DNA from: Acidithiobacillus marinus
Lineage (GTDB): Bacteria; Pseudomonadota; Gammaproteobacteria; Acidithiobacillales; Acidithiobacillaceae
Assembly (NCBI RefSeq): GCF_002847505.1
Contig: NZ_MXAV01000013.1
Location: 1 to 64,000 of the forward strand
Direction of reading: 5' to 3'
DNA: 64,000 nucleotides
Part shown: positions 1-9,684 of the stretch, in pieces
Numbering within the stretch: position 1 is the first letter of the stretch
Layout: each line of letters begins with the position of its first letter
Position numbers and translations under genes: made by a program
Notes under the pieces: generated by a model
What the model saw: the letters and a program-made list of their open reading frames with translations, nothing else
What the model was told of the DNA's origin: nothing
Databases searched by the model: none

Positions 1-1528
1 CACTATTTACAATCATGAGATAGCACAGCAACCTTCGAACGTACCATTGGCGCTGATTCAAAAATATGGCCGTAATTTTCAATGGGATCGTGATATAGCC
101 AATAATCATACCACGACAAGTTCGTATACGACGATTGTGGGTTGGAAATCTATTCTCAATCAGTATATGCTTGCCAAAGCAAAATTTTTTATCACTCAGA
201 ATACCAATGATCGAACAGCTTATGCCAATGCTGCATATAAAGACGGTTTTGATGGATATCCGTTACCAACAGCACTGAAAAGCTATGCCAATCCCAGCAA
301 AACAGGAAGACCTAGCAATACGTACAATCCCACCGCATTGTTTGGTAACAGTTATAATGGGACTCAGTATCAGAGATATATTGATAATTTCGGCAATGCC
401 GGATTTATGCCTTCTTTAACCTTTTTGCTACCCCATAACACCGTGACATTGGGTGGGCTATATATGTTCAGCAAGGATAATTCTGCCGAATACTGGTATG
501 GTGCTCCTGATGTGCCGATGATTAATGGTTATAACAACGCGTGGGATGAACATGACACAAGAAATTATGCGGATGTCTATTTGCAGGATCGCATCAGTTT
601 GTTTGATCATCGTTTGATCATCACCCCTGGTGCAAAGTATTATATGGTCGGTACCACCTGTAATGATATTGAAGGGTATTATTATAATTATGGTGGCACG
701 GTCAGCAATACCTTCAACTACTGGGAGCCTTCATTTGGTGTGAGCTTTCTGGCCACCAAAGATATTGATCTGTATTTCCACTACGGTCGCGTGTACAAGG
801 TACCTAATATCAGCGCCTATTATTCGGTCATTGGCAAAACCCCAACACCGGGTGCGGAATTGGTGAAACCTGAATATGTGGATAGTATTGATACAGGTGT
901 GCGTTACAACTTTGCTGGTATCAAAACTTCTTTGGCATATTTCCGTCGGATATTCAATAACAAGTTTGGTTATTTCTATAATGATCAGACGGGTCAGACC
1001 TTTCAGTACAATGTGGGTAGCGCTTTATATCAGGGCCTAACTGCATCCGTAGATGGCAAGCTTCCCTTTAACATGAATGCCTTCGCCAACTACAGTCTCA
1101 CTGAAGCCAAGTATACATCCAATTTTGATGCAGCCGATGGTGCATCGGTAAGGTCTGGAGAATACGTGGGGGATGTTCCCATGTACAATCTGAACTTTGG
1201 CTTGGGTTATCATTATGCGGGATTCTCAGCACGCATTACCGATCATGTGGTGGGTTCTCAATACATCAATACCAATAAGGGTGCTCCAGCTGGTATAGCA
1301 TTACATCCTTACAATATTGCTAATCTTAACCTGGGATATGTCTGGCGGCCTGAGGAAATGGGAGTCAAAAAGCTTACTTTTGACTTTTACGTGGATAATT
1401 TGTTTAACGCAAATTATAATCCCTATGAATATGTACAGTTGCGCAGTGCCAAGGACGGTGGCAACTTTATTGCCGCCCAAGCGGGAGCGCCTACCTTCAT
1501 TGGTGCCAGTTTAGCCGCCAAGTTCTAA
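1..1528 (+). CDS. TonB-dependent outer-membrane receptor, C-terminal part (5' truncated by window edge)
   Basis: The reading frame is open from base 2, so the gene begins before the window; the TTG at 47 is not a convincing start. About 500 residues are visible. They are rich in aromatic residues with alternating polar and hydrophobic stretches typical of beta-barrel strands, and the protein ends in ...AAKF, the terminal aromatic residue expected of an outer-membrane barrel recognised by the BAM complex. Receptor-like features include a NLFNANYNPYEYV stretch near the C-terminus (compare the usual 'NLFdk.Y' motif) and a YADVYLQDRISLFDHRLIITPG segment (split: YADVYLQDRI then SLFDHRLIITPG). The plug domain and TonB box lie outside the window, so the substrate (ferric siderophore, other metal chelate or organic) cannot be told. 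Transcription probably ends at the hairpin just downstream. Confidence 0.85.
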   Translation, partial: TIYNHEIAQQPSNVPLALIQKYGRNFQWDRDIANNHTTTSSYTTIVGWKSILNQYMLAKAKFFITQNTNDRTAYANAAYKDGFDGYPLPTALKSYANPSKTGRPSNTYNPTALFGNSYNGTQYQRYIDNFGNAGFMPSLTFLLPHNTVTLGGLYMFSKDNSAEYWYGAPDVPMINGYNNAWDEHDTRNYADVYLQDRISLFDHRLIITPGAKYYMVGTTCNDIEGYYYNYGGTVSNTFNYWEPSFGVSFLATKDIDLYFHYGRVYKVPNISAYYSVIGKTPTPGAELVKPEYVDSIDTGVRYNFAGIKTSLAYFRRIFNNKFGYFYNDQTGQTFQYNVGSALYQGLTASVDGKLPFNMNAFANYSLTEAKYTSNFDAADGASVRSGEYVGDVPMYNLNFGLGYHYAGFSARITDHVVGSQYINTNKGAPAGIALHPYNIANLNLGYVWRPEEMGVKKLTFDFYVDNLFNANYNPYEYVQLRSAKDGGNFIAAQAGAPTFIGASLAAKF

Positions 1529-1571
1529 TGGCTTTTTGAGGTCCGTCTTTCTCGGGAAGGACCTCATGGAT

Positions 1572-1606
1572 ATCCGGCATGAGTTTTATCGTGCCGGATT
1601 TTTTTT
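1572..1606 (+). terminator. Intrinsic terminator of the TonB receptor gene
   Basis: The arms ATCCGGCA (1572-1579) and TGCCGGAT (1592-1599) are perfect inverted repeats followed by eight Ts. A second inverted repeat, TGAGGTCC (1537-1544) with GGACCTCA (1559-1566), precedes it. The T-run and right arm lie inside the last codons of the convergent gene that ends at 1586. Confidence 0.85.
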
Positions 1607-3469
1607 CACCAGCAGCAACCCCTCGCGGATACTGCTGGAACTCAATAACGCCAAACGGTGCAAATCCGGATAATCTTTGGTACTGATGACAAACTCCGGG
1701 AGTTTCAGTCGCTGATCGATATGCAGGATTTGCCCCTGTAGCGCGTAGTGTATGGCGTAGCTGCCCACCGCAGTTTGCATATCCACATTTTTAGGCAGAT
1801 AAGCCGGGTGGTAACCCCGGGGTAATTGCAGGGTAATATGAGATTCCATATAACTGGGATGGATGAGGCTGGGGGTGCTGCGCTCGGCATCAGCCGTGAA
1901 TGCCTGCAAGGGTTTGGCCATGGCCGTATCGGTGGGCATGATCATCGCCATGCGCGGGCCGGGAATGAAAAGCCCATCCTTTATGGCATGGGTTTTGATC
2001 CCCAGAGGCTGATCCAGATGGTCCCGATTCTGAAAAGCGATGCTCTCCAGTTTCCCCAGATCGCCCTGTTCATAAAAGCCGTTGCGCAATCCTTTCATCA
2101 ACAGCCGTCCCTGGCTGCCAATCAAGGCGGAACGGATATCCTGGGCAGCGTAACCCCGACGGATTTCTGTGCTTTGGTCTATCATTTGCCCGGCTTTGCT
2201 CAAGGTAAGCAGAGTGTGTTTGGCGATTAGCGGCAGGCTCAGGTCAGGGGCCGGGGTTTGGGTCATACGCGGATTCTTGCCGGTAATCAGCACCGGCCGA
2301 CCCGCGTCTTCGAGTGGTAGACTGTGGATACCCGCGTAGCGCGAGGTGGGATCCAGAAACAGATCATAAGCCGGGATGTACACCAGAAAATGCCCAAAGG
2401 CCAAAGGGTCCACGCCGGGGTAGGGGTGGAAGCGCGCAGAGGTGGACATCAGCGCAGGTACGGCTTCCACATGCACGGCGCGGAGGAGGGCGCAGAGCAG
2501 GGCGGCATTGGCATTGCTATCGCCGACCCCGCGCTGCAGCGTGCTGCTCGCTGCGGGAGGGGTGAAGCCGGCATTGGCGTAATTGATGGATACTGAGTGG
2601 ATGTTTTTTTGCAGCCAGTGATAAATGGCCTTAACGGCATCCATACCCGTTGCCCCGCCAGCTATATGGGTGGCCGCTTTTTGCAGTTCAGGAGTTGCTT
2701 TCAGGGCAGGGGCGGCCAGTTGATTGTAGGCCCGGGCCACTGCGCTCCAATGATTGGTGGTGGAAATCACTGCCAGCGGCGCATATTGGGTCAGCGCCGG
2801 ACTACCCAAGGGAGGGTAGGAGACTTTTGTGAGGCTGGTGCTAAATGATACGCGACTACTATGCATGTCTTTTTGCGTGGGCGCCAACTGCCAGGCACTG
2901 CCTTGCTGGGCGGCGTAGAGTTTTTGTGCGGCGGGGGCGCGTAAAATGATTTCTGCCTGTTTAACCGGCACATTGGGAGCCAGTACTGTACTGATGGCAT
3001 GGATGCCCGGTAAATAGCCGTGGTCATAGTGGATGGTATAGCGGATGTGCAGCGTATCTCCGGGCGCCACAGCAGGGAACACGACACTCTGAATGCGGCC
3101 ATCACTCAAAAAAGGCGCACTGAGAGCATCCGGGCTGGATTGGGTATAAATGGCACTGGCGGGCACCGGATGTTTACTGCCGGAAGGTGTTTCCGTGTAG
3201 GCGTCGAGAATGTGGACCTGGGCAAAATTGGCCGGGTAGCCAATTTGTATCTGGGATTGGGATTGTACGCCGGCCATGGTCAGGGGCTGAATAACGCGAT
3301 CGATGCTGTCTGTAAAAGCACCGTTTTTCTGGACGCTGATTTCCTGACGCAGGAGCAGTATCTGATAATTCACCTGGGCCGGTTCGCGGGCCAGCGCCAG
3401 GTTCGCGCTGCTCATGAGGATGCAGCCGGCAGTAAACAAAACAGTCTTGGGCAGAATTTGGCGGGTCAT
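1586..3469 (-). CDS. Exported DUF3857/transglutaminase-like protein lacking the catalytic cysteine
   Basis: About 627 residues. The N-terminus is a signal peptide ending near NLALA. An N-terminal DUF3857-type domain follows, then a transglutaminase-like core around residues 290-380. In active family members the nucleophile lies in GDC; here the matching sequence is GVGDSNAN, with Ser (codon 2516-2518) in place of Cys and the following Lys/His also changed. The His (FGHFLVYIP) and Asp (LFLDPTSRY) positions remain. It is therefore probably a non-catalytic paralogue of the next gene upstream. The ATG at 3469 has an AGGA nine bases upstream. The alternative ATG at 3490 overlaps the upstream stop as ATGA. 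It is the last gene of the efflux operon. Function is unknown; scaffold or binding roles are only inference. Confidence 0.8.
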   Translation of the reverse strand: MTRQILPKTVLFTAGCILMSSANLALAREPAQVNYQILLLRQEISVQKNGAFTDSIDRVIQPLTMAGVQSQSQIQIGYPANFAQVHILDAYTETPSGSKHPVPASAIYTQSSPDALSAPFLSDGRIQSVVFPAVAPGDTLHIRYTIHYDHGYLPGIHAISTVLAPNVPVKQAEIILRAPAAQKLYAAQQGSAWQLAPTQKDMHSSRVSFSTSLTKVSYPPLGSPALTQYAPLAVISTTNHWSAVARAYNQLAAPALKATPELQKAATHIAGGATGMDAVKAIYHWLQKNIHSVSINYANAGFTPPAASSTLQRGVGDSNANAALLCALLRAVHVEAVPALMSTSARFHPYPGVDPLAFGHFLVYIPAYDLFLDPTSRYAGIHSLPLEDAGRPVLITGKNPRMTQTPAPDLSLPLIAKHTLLTLSKAGQMIDQSTEIRRGYAAQDIRSALIGSQGRLLMKGLRNGFYEQGDLGKLESIAFQNRDHLDQPLGIKTHAIKDGLFIPGPRMAMIMPTDTAMAKPLQAFTADAERSTPSLIHPSYMESHITLQLPRGYHPAYLPKNVDMQTAVGSYAIHYALQGQILHIDQRLKLPEFVISTKDYPDLHRLALLSSSSIREGLLLVKKNPAR

Positions 3470-3486
3470 ATACAGGCTTCCTGAAT

Positions 3487-5433
3487 TCATTGACGAACAA
3501 GGATAAGTGGACTTTGCTGGGCGGCATAATCCCGTTTCAGCAGCTGGCGCAAAGCAGGATATTGCCGGGGGTTATATACGACGCGCTTTAACTGCAGCGT
3601 ATAGTGAACGAGGACACTGTGATTCTGCCGGGTCAGGCTATAGACAAAGCTGCCGGCTGAATTCTGTAGTTGTTGATCTGGCGGCAGATATTCCACGCGG
3701 TAGCCAGCGGGCAGGTGGATCGTGCTGGTCCAGTGAATACCACCAAGATAGGTCGTGACGGGATGCTGGCGTTGCAGGGGGCCAATGACCCGGGTGAGCG
3801 CGCGTATGGGGTTTGCTGTGCCGGATAGACCGGGAGTGAGATAAGGGCCGGAGGGTATGGGAAAACTGATATGGTCACCGACATGGGTATAAGCCACCGT
3901 ATGCCAATGGGCACTGACTGAAAATGGCTGATCCAGCACATTGGGATCACCCGGAACAAAAGAGCCACTGCCGCCGCCATCTCGAAGCAGCAGGGTATTC
4001 ATGACCCTGGGAAAAGCTGAGGGGGGGATGGACGCAAAGGTTTCCCGGTACATCCAGGCCCACCAGCCATGGGTGACCATTTTGGCCGTAGCACTCAGGT
4101 CACCATTGCGATGCAGGGTGAGATCTGCAGAATAGTCCAGTTGATTGGCCCCGGGCTCGGCACCGGGAGTCATGACCACCCGAGGGTGAGGTCCGGTCAC
4201 AATGGTCGGCTTGTCCCGTTCGCCTACCGCCAGTTGCCCCGGGGTTTCATAGGTGCCGGTACTGTCCAGAAACAGATGGCGTTGAGGCGCATAGTCTATG
4301 GCGTGGTTGAACCAGAAGGGCGTGGGCAGAGGCGGTAGAGTAAAGACATTATTCCAGTTGATGAGGGTCGGGTAGAGCTTGAAGCCTTTGGCATTGAATA
4401 GAGCCTGGAGTAGGGTGGCGTGGGCTTTACAGTCACCATAGCGGTTTTGCAGGGTGCTGTTGGCCGAGATGGGTACAAAGCCACCTACGCCTAATTCCAG
4501 GCCGACATAACGAATATGGTGGGAATCCCAGGAATAGAGGGCCTTTTGCGCATCCCAGCCCTGCAAGTTCTGGCTGGCATCAGCGGCGGTTTTCTGTACC
4601 AGAGGGGTGACGGTGGCCTTATCCGCAGCCCGTGACCAATAAGCCTTGCCGACCGCGGCCCAGGTCGGGAAAGTGCTCACCTCAAACAGGGGGCTGAACT
4701 GGCTTTCGGCGACAGTGCTCGGACCTGGATAATGGGCATGATGGATAGACATGCGGGCGCTGATCTGTATCAGTTTGCCGTGATTCTGGCGGGTGATCAT
4801 CCAGCCGCCGGTTTGAGCCGCCTTCAGGTGCATACTGCGGGGTGCCGTGATTTTCACCTGAAAATTCCGGGCGGACTGGCTGACCGGAATTTGCCAGAAC
4901 TGGGAATACTCTCCGGCAAAGTAGGGGGTGGTCTGGGTTTTCTCGGTGATGAGGTGTAACTGGTCGTGCTTGCCGAGTCTGGGTAGGACGATGGATAGCA
5001 CCTTGGCGTGACTATACATGGGTGCTCCAGCAGCGACGGGCTCGGGCCGCACATAAATGGCACTGGCGGGCACCTCATATTTCTGGCCGCTGGGGGTGCT
5101 GACCCAGGCGTGCAGCACCTGCAGTTTTGCCATGTCCGCAGAGTAGCGTATCTGAAAGGGATTGATCATGGTTTCGAGGGCGGGATTCAGCAGCTCCAGA
5201 ACCTGATGATCGCGCTCGGTGAACAGGCCGCTGGATTGTACGGTGACCGTAATATGATTTTTGAGGATACGCAGAGGGGCACCGCTGAGCTGCAAATTCA
5301 GTGGAACAAAAGGGGCGGTACTGTCCGCAAAGGCTGTATCCGCCTCGGCCATGCCGGTCCAGAGCATGCCCGTTCCCCAAGCCATACCAACCAGAAAAAT
5401 CAAAGTAGACGGGATTTTTTTGCGCAGAAGCAT
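3487..5433 (-). CDS. Exported DUF3857/transglutaminase-like protein with intact Cys-His-Asp
   Basis: About 648 residues from the ATG at 5433, which has AGGTGA seven bases upstream; an ATG at 5460 would overlap the RND gene stop. The signal peptide (MLLRKKIPSTLIFLVG...MAEA) predicts a periplasmic or envelope location. A DUF3857 N-terminal domain is followed by a transglutaminase-like core with YGDCKAHATL, FNHAIDY and LFLDSTGTY supplying the expected Cys, His and Asp. A C-terminal beta-rich part follows. The family is widespread in Gram-negative envelopes, but the reaction is mostly undefined (protease, amidase or cross-linker). Its paralogue next door has lost the Cys, so the two may act as an active/inactive pair. 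Co-transcription with a complete RND pump is unusual. Confidence 0.82.
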   Translation of the reverse strand: MLLRKKIPSTLIFLVGMAWGTGMLWTGMAEADTAFADSTAPFVPLNLQLSGAPLRILKNHITVTVQSSGLFTERDHQVLELLNPALETMINPFQIRYSADMAKLQVLHAWVSTPSGQKYEVPASAIYVRPEPVAAGAPMYSHAKVLSIVLPRLGKHDQLHLITEKTQTTPYFAGEYSQFWQIPVSQSARNFQVKITAPRSMHLKAAQTGGWMITRQNHGKLIQISARMSIHHAHYPGPSTVAESQFSPLFEVSTFPTWAAVGKAYWSRAADKATVTPLVQKTAADASQNLQGWDAQKALYSWDSHHIRYVGLELGVGGFVPISANSTLQNRYGDCKAHATLLQALFNAKGFKLYPTLINWNNVFTLPPLPTPFWFNHAIDYAPQRHLFLDSTGTYETPGQLAVGERDKPTIVTGPHPRVVMTPGAEPGANQLDYSADLTLHRNGDLSATAKMVTHGWWAWMYRETFASIPPSAFPRVMNTLLLRDGGGSGSFVPGDPNVLDQPFSVSAHWHTVAYTHVGDHISFPIPSGPYLTPGLSGTANPIRALTRVIGPLQRQHPVTTYLGGIHWTSTIHLPAGYRVEYLPPDQQLQNSAGSFVYSLTRQNHSVLVHYTLQLKRVVYNPRQYPALRQLLKRDYAAQQSPLILVRQ

Positions 5434-5456
5434 AGGTTGGTCACCTTTTTGAAAAA

Positions 5457-8400
5457 TCATGGGGTCAGAGCAAGAGATTTTGCCCGTTTGCGGCGCGGCC
5501 AGGAGAGCCCGTCAAACCATAAATAGAAGGCGGGAGTGATGTACAGGGTCAAAAACTGGGAAAATATCAGACCGCCCACCACGGCTACCCCTAGGGGTAC
5601 CCGACTGCCCGCTCCGGCGCCAAAGCCGATGGCGATGGGCAAGACCCCGAGAATGGCGGCAAAAGTGGTCATCATGATGGGCCGATAGCGGATGCTGCAG
5701 GCATCGACAATGGCGTCATAGGCATCCGCGCCTTCCCGGCGGCGGCTCACCGCGAAATCCACGAGAATGATACCATTTTTCTTGACCAGGCCCAGCAGCA
5801 TGATGATGCCGATAAAACTGTATAAATCGAGAGGCTCATGGAAAATGAGCAACGAGAGCAGAGCACCGAAGGCCGCCAGGGGCAGGGCTGTCAGAATGGT
5901 CAGGGGATGCAGGAAATGTTCATAGAGAATGGCGAGGACCACGTAAATCAGCAGAATAGTCGCCAGGAGCAAAAAGGGCAGGGATTTGAAAGCTGACTGG
6001 AATTGGGCGGCATTTCCGCCCAGATGTCCGACAATGCCAGCAGGCAATACTTTACGTGCAGTTTTTTGCAGGGCACTGATGGCCGTGCCCAATTGCACTC
6101 CAGGAGCCAGATTGAAGGAAATGGTGGTCGAGGGCTGACCATCATGTTGCATCAGGTTCAGGGGGGCGGCGTCATAATGGAACTCAGCTACGGCGGAAAG
6201 GGGCACCAGGGTTCCCCCCGCCCCCGGTACACTCAAAGTGGACAGAGCATTGATATTTTTCTGGTAGCGCGGTTGCAGTTCCATGATCACTTCATATTGA
6301 TTGCTGGCCCCGTAAATGGTTCCCACCTCGTGCCCGCCGAAGGCCAGACCCAGGGTGTTTTCGATAGCGGCAGGAGTGACCCCTAAAGCCGTGGCGCGGG
6401 CGCGCTGAATCTGAATGGTCACCTGAGGGCTGTTGTTTTCCAGACTGTTACTGACGGAGTTGAGCTGGGGAAGTTTCTGCAGTGCATCGGTCATTTTCAG
6501 CGTGGCCGCATTCAGATCGCTCCAGTTACTGCCCATGAGTTCATACACATAACTGCCATTGCCACTGGCGGTGCCGGAGTGGGCACTTTGCGGCCCCTGA
6601 AAAACAATCTGGGCATTATGAAAACGTCGGGTGGCCTTTTGCAGGGCGACAATGATCTGTTCGGTCTGGGGAGCGTAGCCATTGCGAATATGAATGAACA
6701 TGTGGCCGGAATTGCGACTGCCAAAGCCTCCCGCCCCCTGACCGGCAGAAGATACCACCGATTGAATGCGGCTGTTGGCTTTGACTACACGGGCAATGGC
6801 CGATTGCTCCTGGCTGACCTCGGCAAAGGTCATGCCGGTGGGATACTCGATGTTGGCATTGATCATCCCCGAATTCTGGCTGGGCAAAAAAGCCTTGGGA
6901 ACCAGCATCAGCAACCAGACGCTTCCAGCTAAGGAAAGCCCGGCCAGAGCCAGCATCCAGTATTTGTGATGCAGCGCAATTTTCAGGGTACGAATATAAA
7001 AATCCCGACTTTTTTTAAAAAAACGCTGAAAAATCCCGTTTTCCGGCAGGTGTCCAGGATCATGTATTTCAGCGAGCGCGTGGGGATGATTGGGTTTCAG
7101 GTAACGGCTACAGAGCATGGGGGTCACACTCAGGGCGACCATTCCGGAAATCAGGATGACCATGGCAATGCTGACTCCGAAGTCCGAGAACAAATGTCCG
7201 ACAAAGCCTCCCAAAAATATCAGCGGCAGGAAAATGATGGACAGGGACAGGGTCATGGACAGCACCGTAAAGCTGATTTCCCGACTGCCATTGAGGGCGG
7301 CAGTCATGCCGGTTTCGCCCCGATCAATGTGGCGATTGATGTTTTCGAGCATGACTACTGCATCATCCACCACAAAACCTACGGAAAGGGTCAGAGCCAA
7401 TAAGGTCAAGGTGTTGATGCTGAAGCCGAGGAGCATCATCACCAGAAAGGTGCCGAGCAGGGACAGGGGAATGGCGACGGCGCCGATGAGCGTCGCCGAA
7501 GGGCGGCGCAAAAACAGCCACATGACCCCCGCCACCAGAAAACTGGCGATGATGAGGGTCATCAGCACTTCATGTACGGCGGCACGTATGTAGTCGGCCA
7601 GATCAAATACATTGGTCAATTTGATCCCGCCAGGCATGGCGGCCTGCAGCTGCGGCAGCATGGCGCGTATTTTATTGGAAATATCCACGGTATTACTGCC
7701 GGGTTGACGGACCACGGCCAGGACAATGCCGGGTGTTTTGTTGATCCAGGTTTCCTGCTGGTTGTCCTGGGTACTGTTGACCGCTTTGCCTACGGCACTG
7801 AGGGGCACAGCTTGCCCGCCTTCATAGGCCAGAACCAGGTGGTTGTATGCTTCGGCCGTATGTAACTGGCCGTGCACCCGAGTGGCAAAAGCCTGATCTC
7901 CACCGTCCAGGGTGCCGCCGGGCAGATTGACATTGGCGTTGCCCAAGGCACTTTGCACCGCCTGGAGGCTCAACCCCCGGGCCGAAAGAGCAAAGGGATT
8001 GACGTAAATGCGCACGGCGTAGGTCTGGGCACCATAAATCTGGACATTGGATACCCCGGAGATTCCCGACAGGGCCGTGCTCACCTTGGTCTGGGCGTAT
8101 TTGTCCAGTTTATAAAGGGGCATGTTGGGTGCGGACATGCCGATATAGAAAATCGGCTGTGCGGAAGGATTCATCTGGCGCACGGAAGGCGGTTCGGGCA
8201 TGCCCGGCGGCAGGTAATGCTGAGCCTGGGAAACGGCATTGGAGACTTCCTGGGTAGCACCCAGGGGCGACTTGCTGAGATCAAACTGCAAAGTAATCTG
8301 GGTGACGCCATTTTGACTGACGGCACTCATGGAATTGAGGCCGGGAATGCTGGCAAACTGCCTTTCCAAAGGCGTAGCCACGGCGCTGGACATGGTTTTC

Positions 8401-8567
8401 GGGCTGGCTCCCGGTAGCTCTGCGGTAACCACCACCATGGGAAAGCTGACATTGGGCAGCAGAGCTGTGGGTAATTGCAGATAGGCAAACAAGCCCAGCA
8501 GAGCTACGGCCAAAGCCAGTACCGTGGTGGCAACGGGACGGCGGATGAAGGGGGCCGAGAGGTTCAT
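5457..8567 (-). CDS. RND-family efflux pump inner-membrane subunit (HAE1/MdtB-MdtC-like)
   Basis: 1036 residues, the usual length for HAE1 RND permeases. It has the expected first membrane helix after FIRRPVATTVLALAVALLG, two large periplasmic loops, and a second membrane block starting near residue 330. The proton-relay acidic pair is present (GFVVDDAVVMLENINRHID, about residue 400), as is the TM10 lysine (LLGLVKKNGIILVDF). The N-terminal sequence LPNVSFPMV resembles MdtB/MdtC more than AcrB. The pump would export drugs, solvents, bile-like compounds or toxic organics by proton antiport, working with the adaptor 19 bases upstream and the TolC-like channel. Its stop overlaps the alternative ATG of the downstream transglutaminase-like gene. 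Substrate is unknown. Confidence 0.92.
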   Translation of the reverse strand: MNLSAPFIRRPVATTVLALAVALLGLFAYLQLPTALLPNVSFPMVVVTAELPGASPKTMSSAVATPLERQFASIPGLNSMSAVSQNGVTQITLQFDLSKSPLGATQEVSNAVSQAQHYLPPGMPEPPSVRQMNPSAQPIFYIGMSAPNMPLYKLDKYAQTKVSTALSGISGVSNVQIYGAQTYAVRIYVNPFALSARGLSLQAVQSALGNANVNLPGGTLDGGDQAFATRVHGQLHTAEAYNHLVLAYEGGQAVPLSAVGKAVNSTQDNQQETWINKTPGIVLAVVRQPGSNTVDISNKIRAMLPQLQAAMPGGIKLTNVFDLADYIRAAVHEVLMTLIIASFLVAGVMWLFLRRPSATLIGAVAIPLSLLGTFLVMMLLGFSINTLTLLALTLSVGFVVDDAVVMLENINRHIDRGETGMTAALNGSREISFTVLSMTLSLSIIFLPLIFLGGFVGHLFSDFGVSIAMVILISGMVALSVTPMLCSRYLKPNHPHALAEIHDPGHLPENGIFQRFFKKSRDFYIRTLKIALHHKYWMLALAGLSLAGSVWLLMLVPKAFLPSQNSGMINANIEYPTGMTFAEVSQEQSAIARVVKANSRIQSVVSSAGQGAGGFGSRNSGHMFIHIRNGYAPQTEQIIVALQKATRRFHNAQIVFQGPQSAHSGTASGNGSYVYELMGSNWSDLNAATLKMTDALQKLPQLNSVSNSLENNSPQVTIQIQRARATALGVTPAAIENTLGLAFGGHEVGTIYGASNQYEVIMELQPRYQKNINALSTLSVPGAGGTLVPLSAVAEFHYDAAPLNLMQHDGQPSTTISFNLAPGVQLGTAISALQKTARKVLPAGIVGHLGGNAAQFQSAFKSLPFLLLATILLIYVVLAILYEHFLHPLTILTALPLAAFGALLSLLIFHEPLDLYSFIGIIMLLGLVKKNGIILVDFAVSRRREGADAYDAIVDACSIRYRPIMMTTFAAILGVLPIAIGFGAGAGSRVPLGVAVVGGLIFSQFLTLYITPAFYLWFDGLSWPRRKRAKSLALTP

Positions 8568-8586
8568 TGGGGGGCCTGATTTGCTT

Positions 8587-9684
8587 TCATGATGTGATCA
8601 CTCGCACCGCCGAGCCAGGATGGAGCCGGGTGGGTGCTCCCACAATCACCTGTTCTCCCAATAAATGCTTTGCCCCCGCTATCGCTACCCGGTTGCCGTT
8701 CTGCCCCAGAAACTGCACCGGTTGCATGACCGCCTTATGATCCTTGATGGTGTACACATAGGGTCCGGAAACGCCTTGCTGCAAGGCGTTGGCAGGAATG
8801 ATCAGGGCACCGTGAAGCTGTCTGGCGGTAAAATCCACCTGCACATATTCGCCGGGCCAGAGGCGAGCAGGTTGGTTACTGAGTGTGGCCCGTGCCGTGA
8901 CTGTTGCCGATGCGGTATTGACGGTATTATCAATGACGCTAACGGTCCCGGTGCCGATGCGGGTGTGGTGATTTTCATCCCAGACATGCACTTGACCAGA
9001 GTGCTGACTAATGGCCCTGTGCAAATCATTGAGATAGGTTTCAGGCAGACTGAATTGTACGTAAATGGGTTGAATCTGATTGATGGTGACCAGCTGGGTG
9101 CTGTTGGCGGCGACCAGATTGCCGGATTTGAGCTTTAAAATCCCGACGCTGCCACTGATGGGCGCGGTGATCCGCGTTTCCGCCAGGGTGATTTGCGCCG
9201 CCTGAAGAGCCGCTCGATCGGCCGCTACCGTGGCAGCGGCGGTATTGGCCTGGGCCTGGGCCTGCTGCACCGTCTGGCGGGTCACATATTCCTTGCTGAG
9301 CAAAGGGGCATAGGCCTTGACCTGGGCCTCATCATATTGTTCCTGAGCAATTTCACCCTGAAGGTTGGCGCGATCCTCGGCAACCTGGGCAGCGGGAGTG
9401 GCCGGGTCAATCTGAAACAAGAGCTGCCCCTTTTGCACGACTTGTCCCGAGTGTACTGCCACGCTTTGCAAAATGCCGCTGACCTGCGGGGTGATGGTGA
9501 CACTATGCGAGGCTACGGCCTGCCCCAGAGTGTTGACTACAATGGGCAGATCCCCGGTCTTCACAATTGCAGTTTCAACAGGTAACGCCGAAACTTTTCT
9601 GTGATGCTGCTGATGATCAGCACAACCCGTCAGGAGCAGGATCACCGCCGCCGACAGCAGCCAGGACTGGCGGAGTCGCATCAT
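8587..9684 (-). CDS. RND efflux periplasmic adaptor lipoprotein (membrane-fusion protein, MdtA-like)
   Basis: 365 residues. The N-terminus has a lipobox (LLLTGC), so it should be a lipid-anchored periplasmic protein. The order is that of HlyD/AcrA-type adaptors: a lipoyl-like half (VSGILQSVAVHSGQVVQKGQLLF), a long alpha-helical hairpin (about residues 95-165, AQANTAAATVAADRAALQAAQ), the second lipoyl half (TRITAPISGSVGILKLKSG), then beta-barrel and membrane-proximal domains. It bridges the RND pump and the outer-membrane channel. Its ATG overlaps the stop of the TolC-like gene by four bases (9681-9684), which suggests translational coupling. Confidence 0.92.
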   Translation of the reverse strand: MMRLRQSWLLSAAVILLLTGCADHQQHHRKVSALPVETAIVKTGDLPIVVNTLGQAVASHSVTITPQVSGILQSVAVHSGQVVQKGQLLFQIDPATPAAQVAEDRANLQGEIAQEQYDEAQVKAYAPLLSKEYVTRQTVQQAQAQANTAAATVAADRAALQAAQITLAETRITAPISGSVGILKLKSGNLVAANSTQLVTINQIQPIYVQFSLPETYLNDLHRAISQHSGQVHVWDENHHTRIGTGTVSVIDNTVNTASATVTARATLSNQPARLWPGEYVQVDFTARQLHGALIIPANALQQGVSGPYVYTIKDHKAVMQPVQFLGQNGNRVAIAGAKHLLGEQVIVGAPTRLHPGSAVRVITS

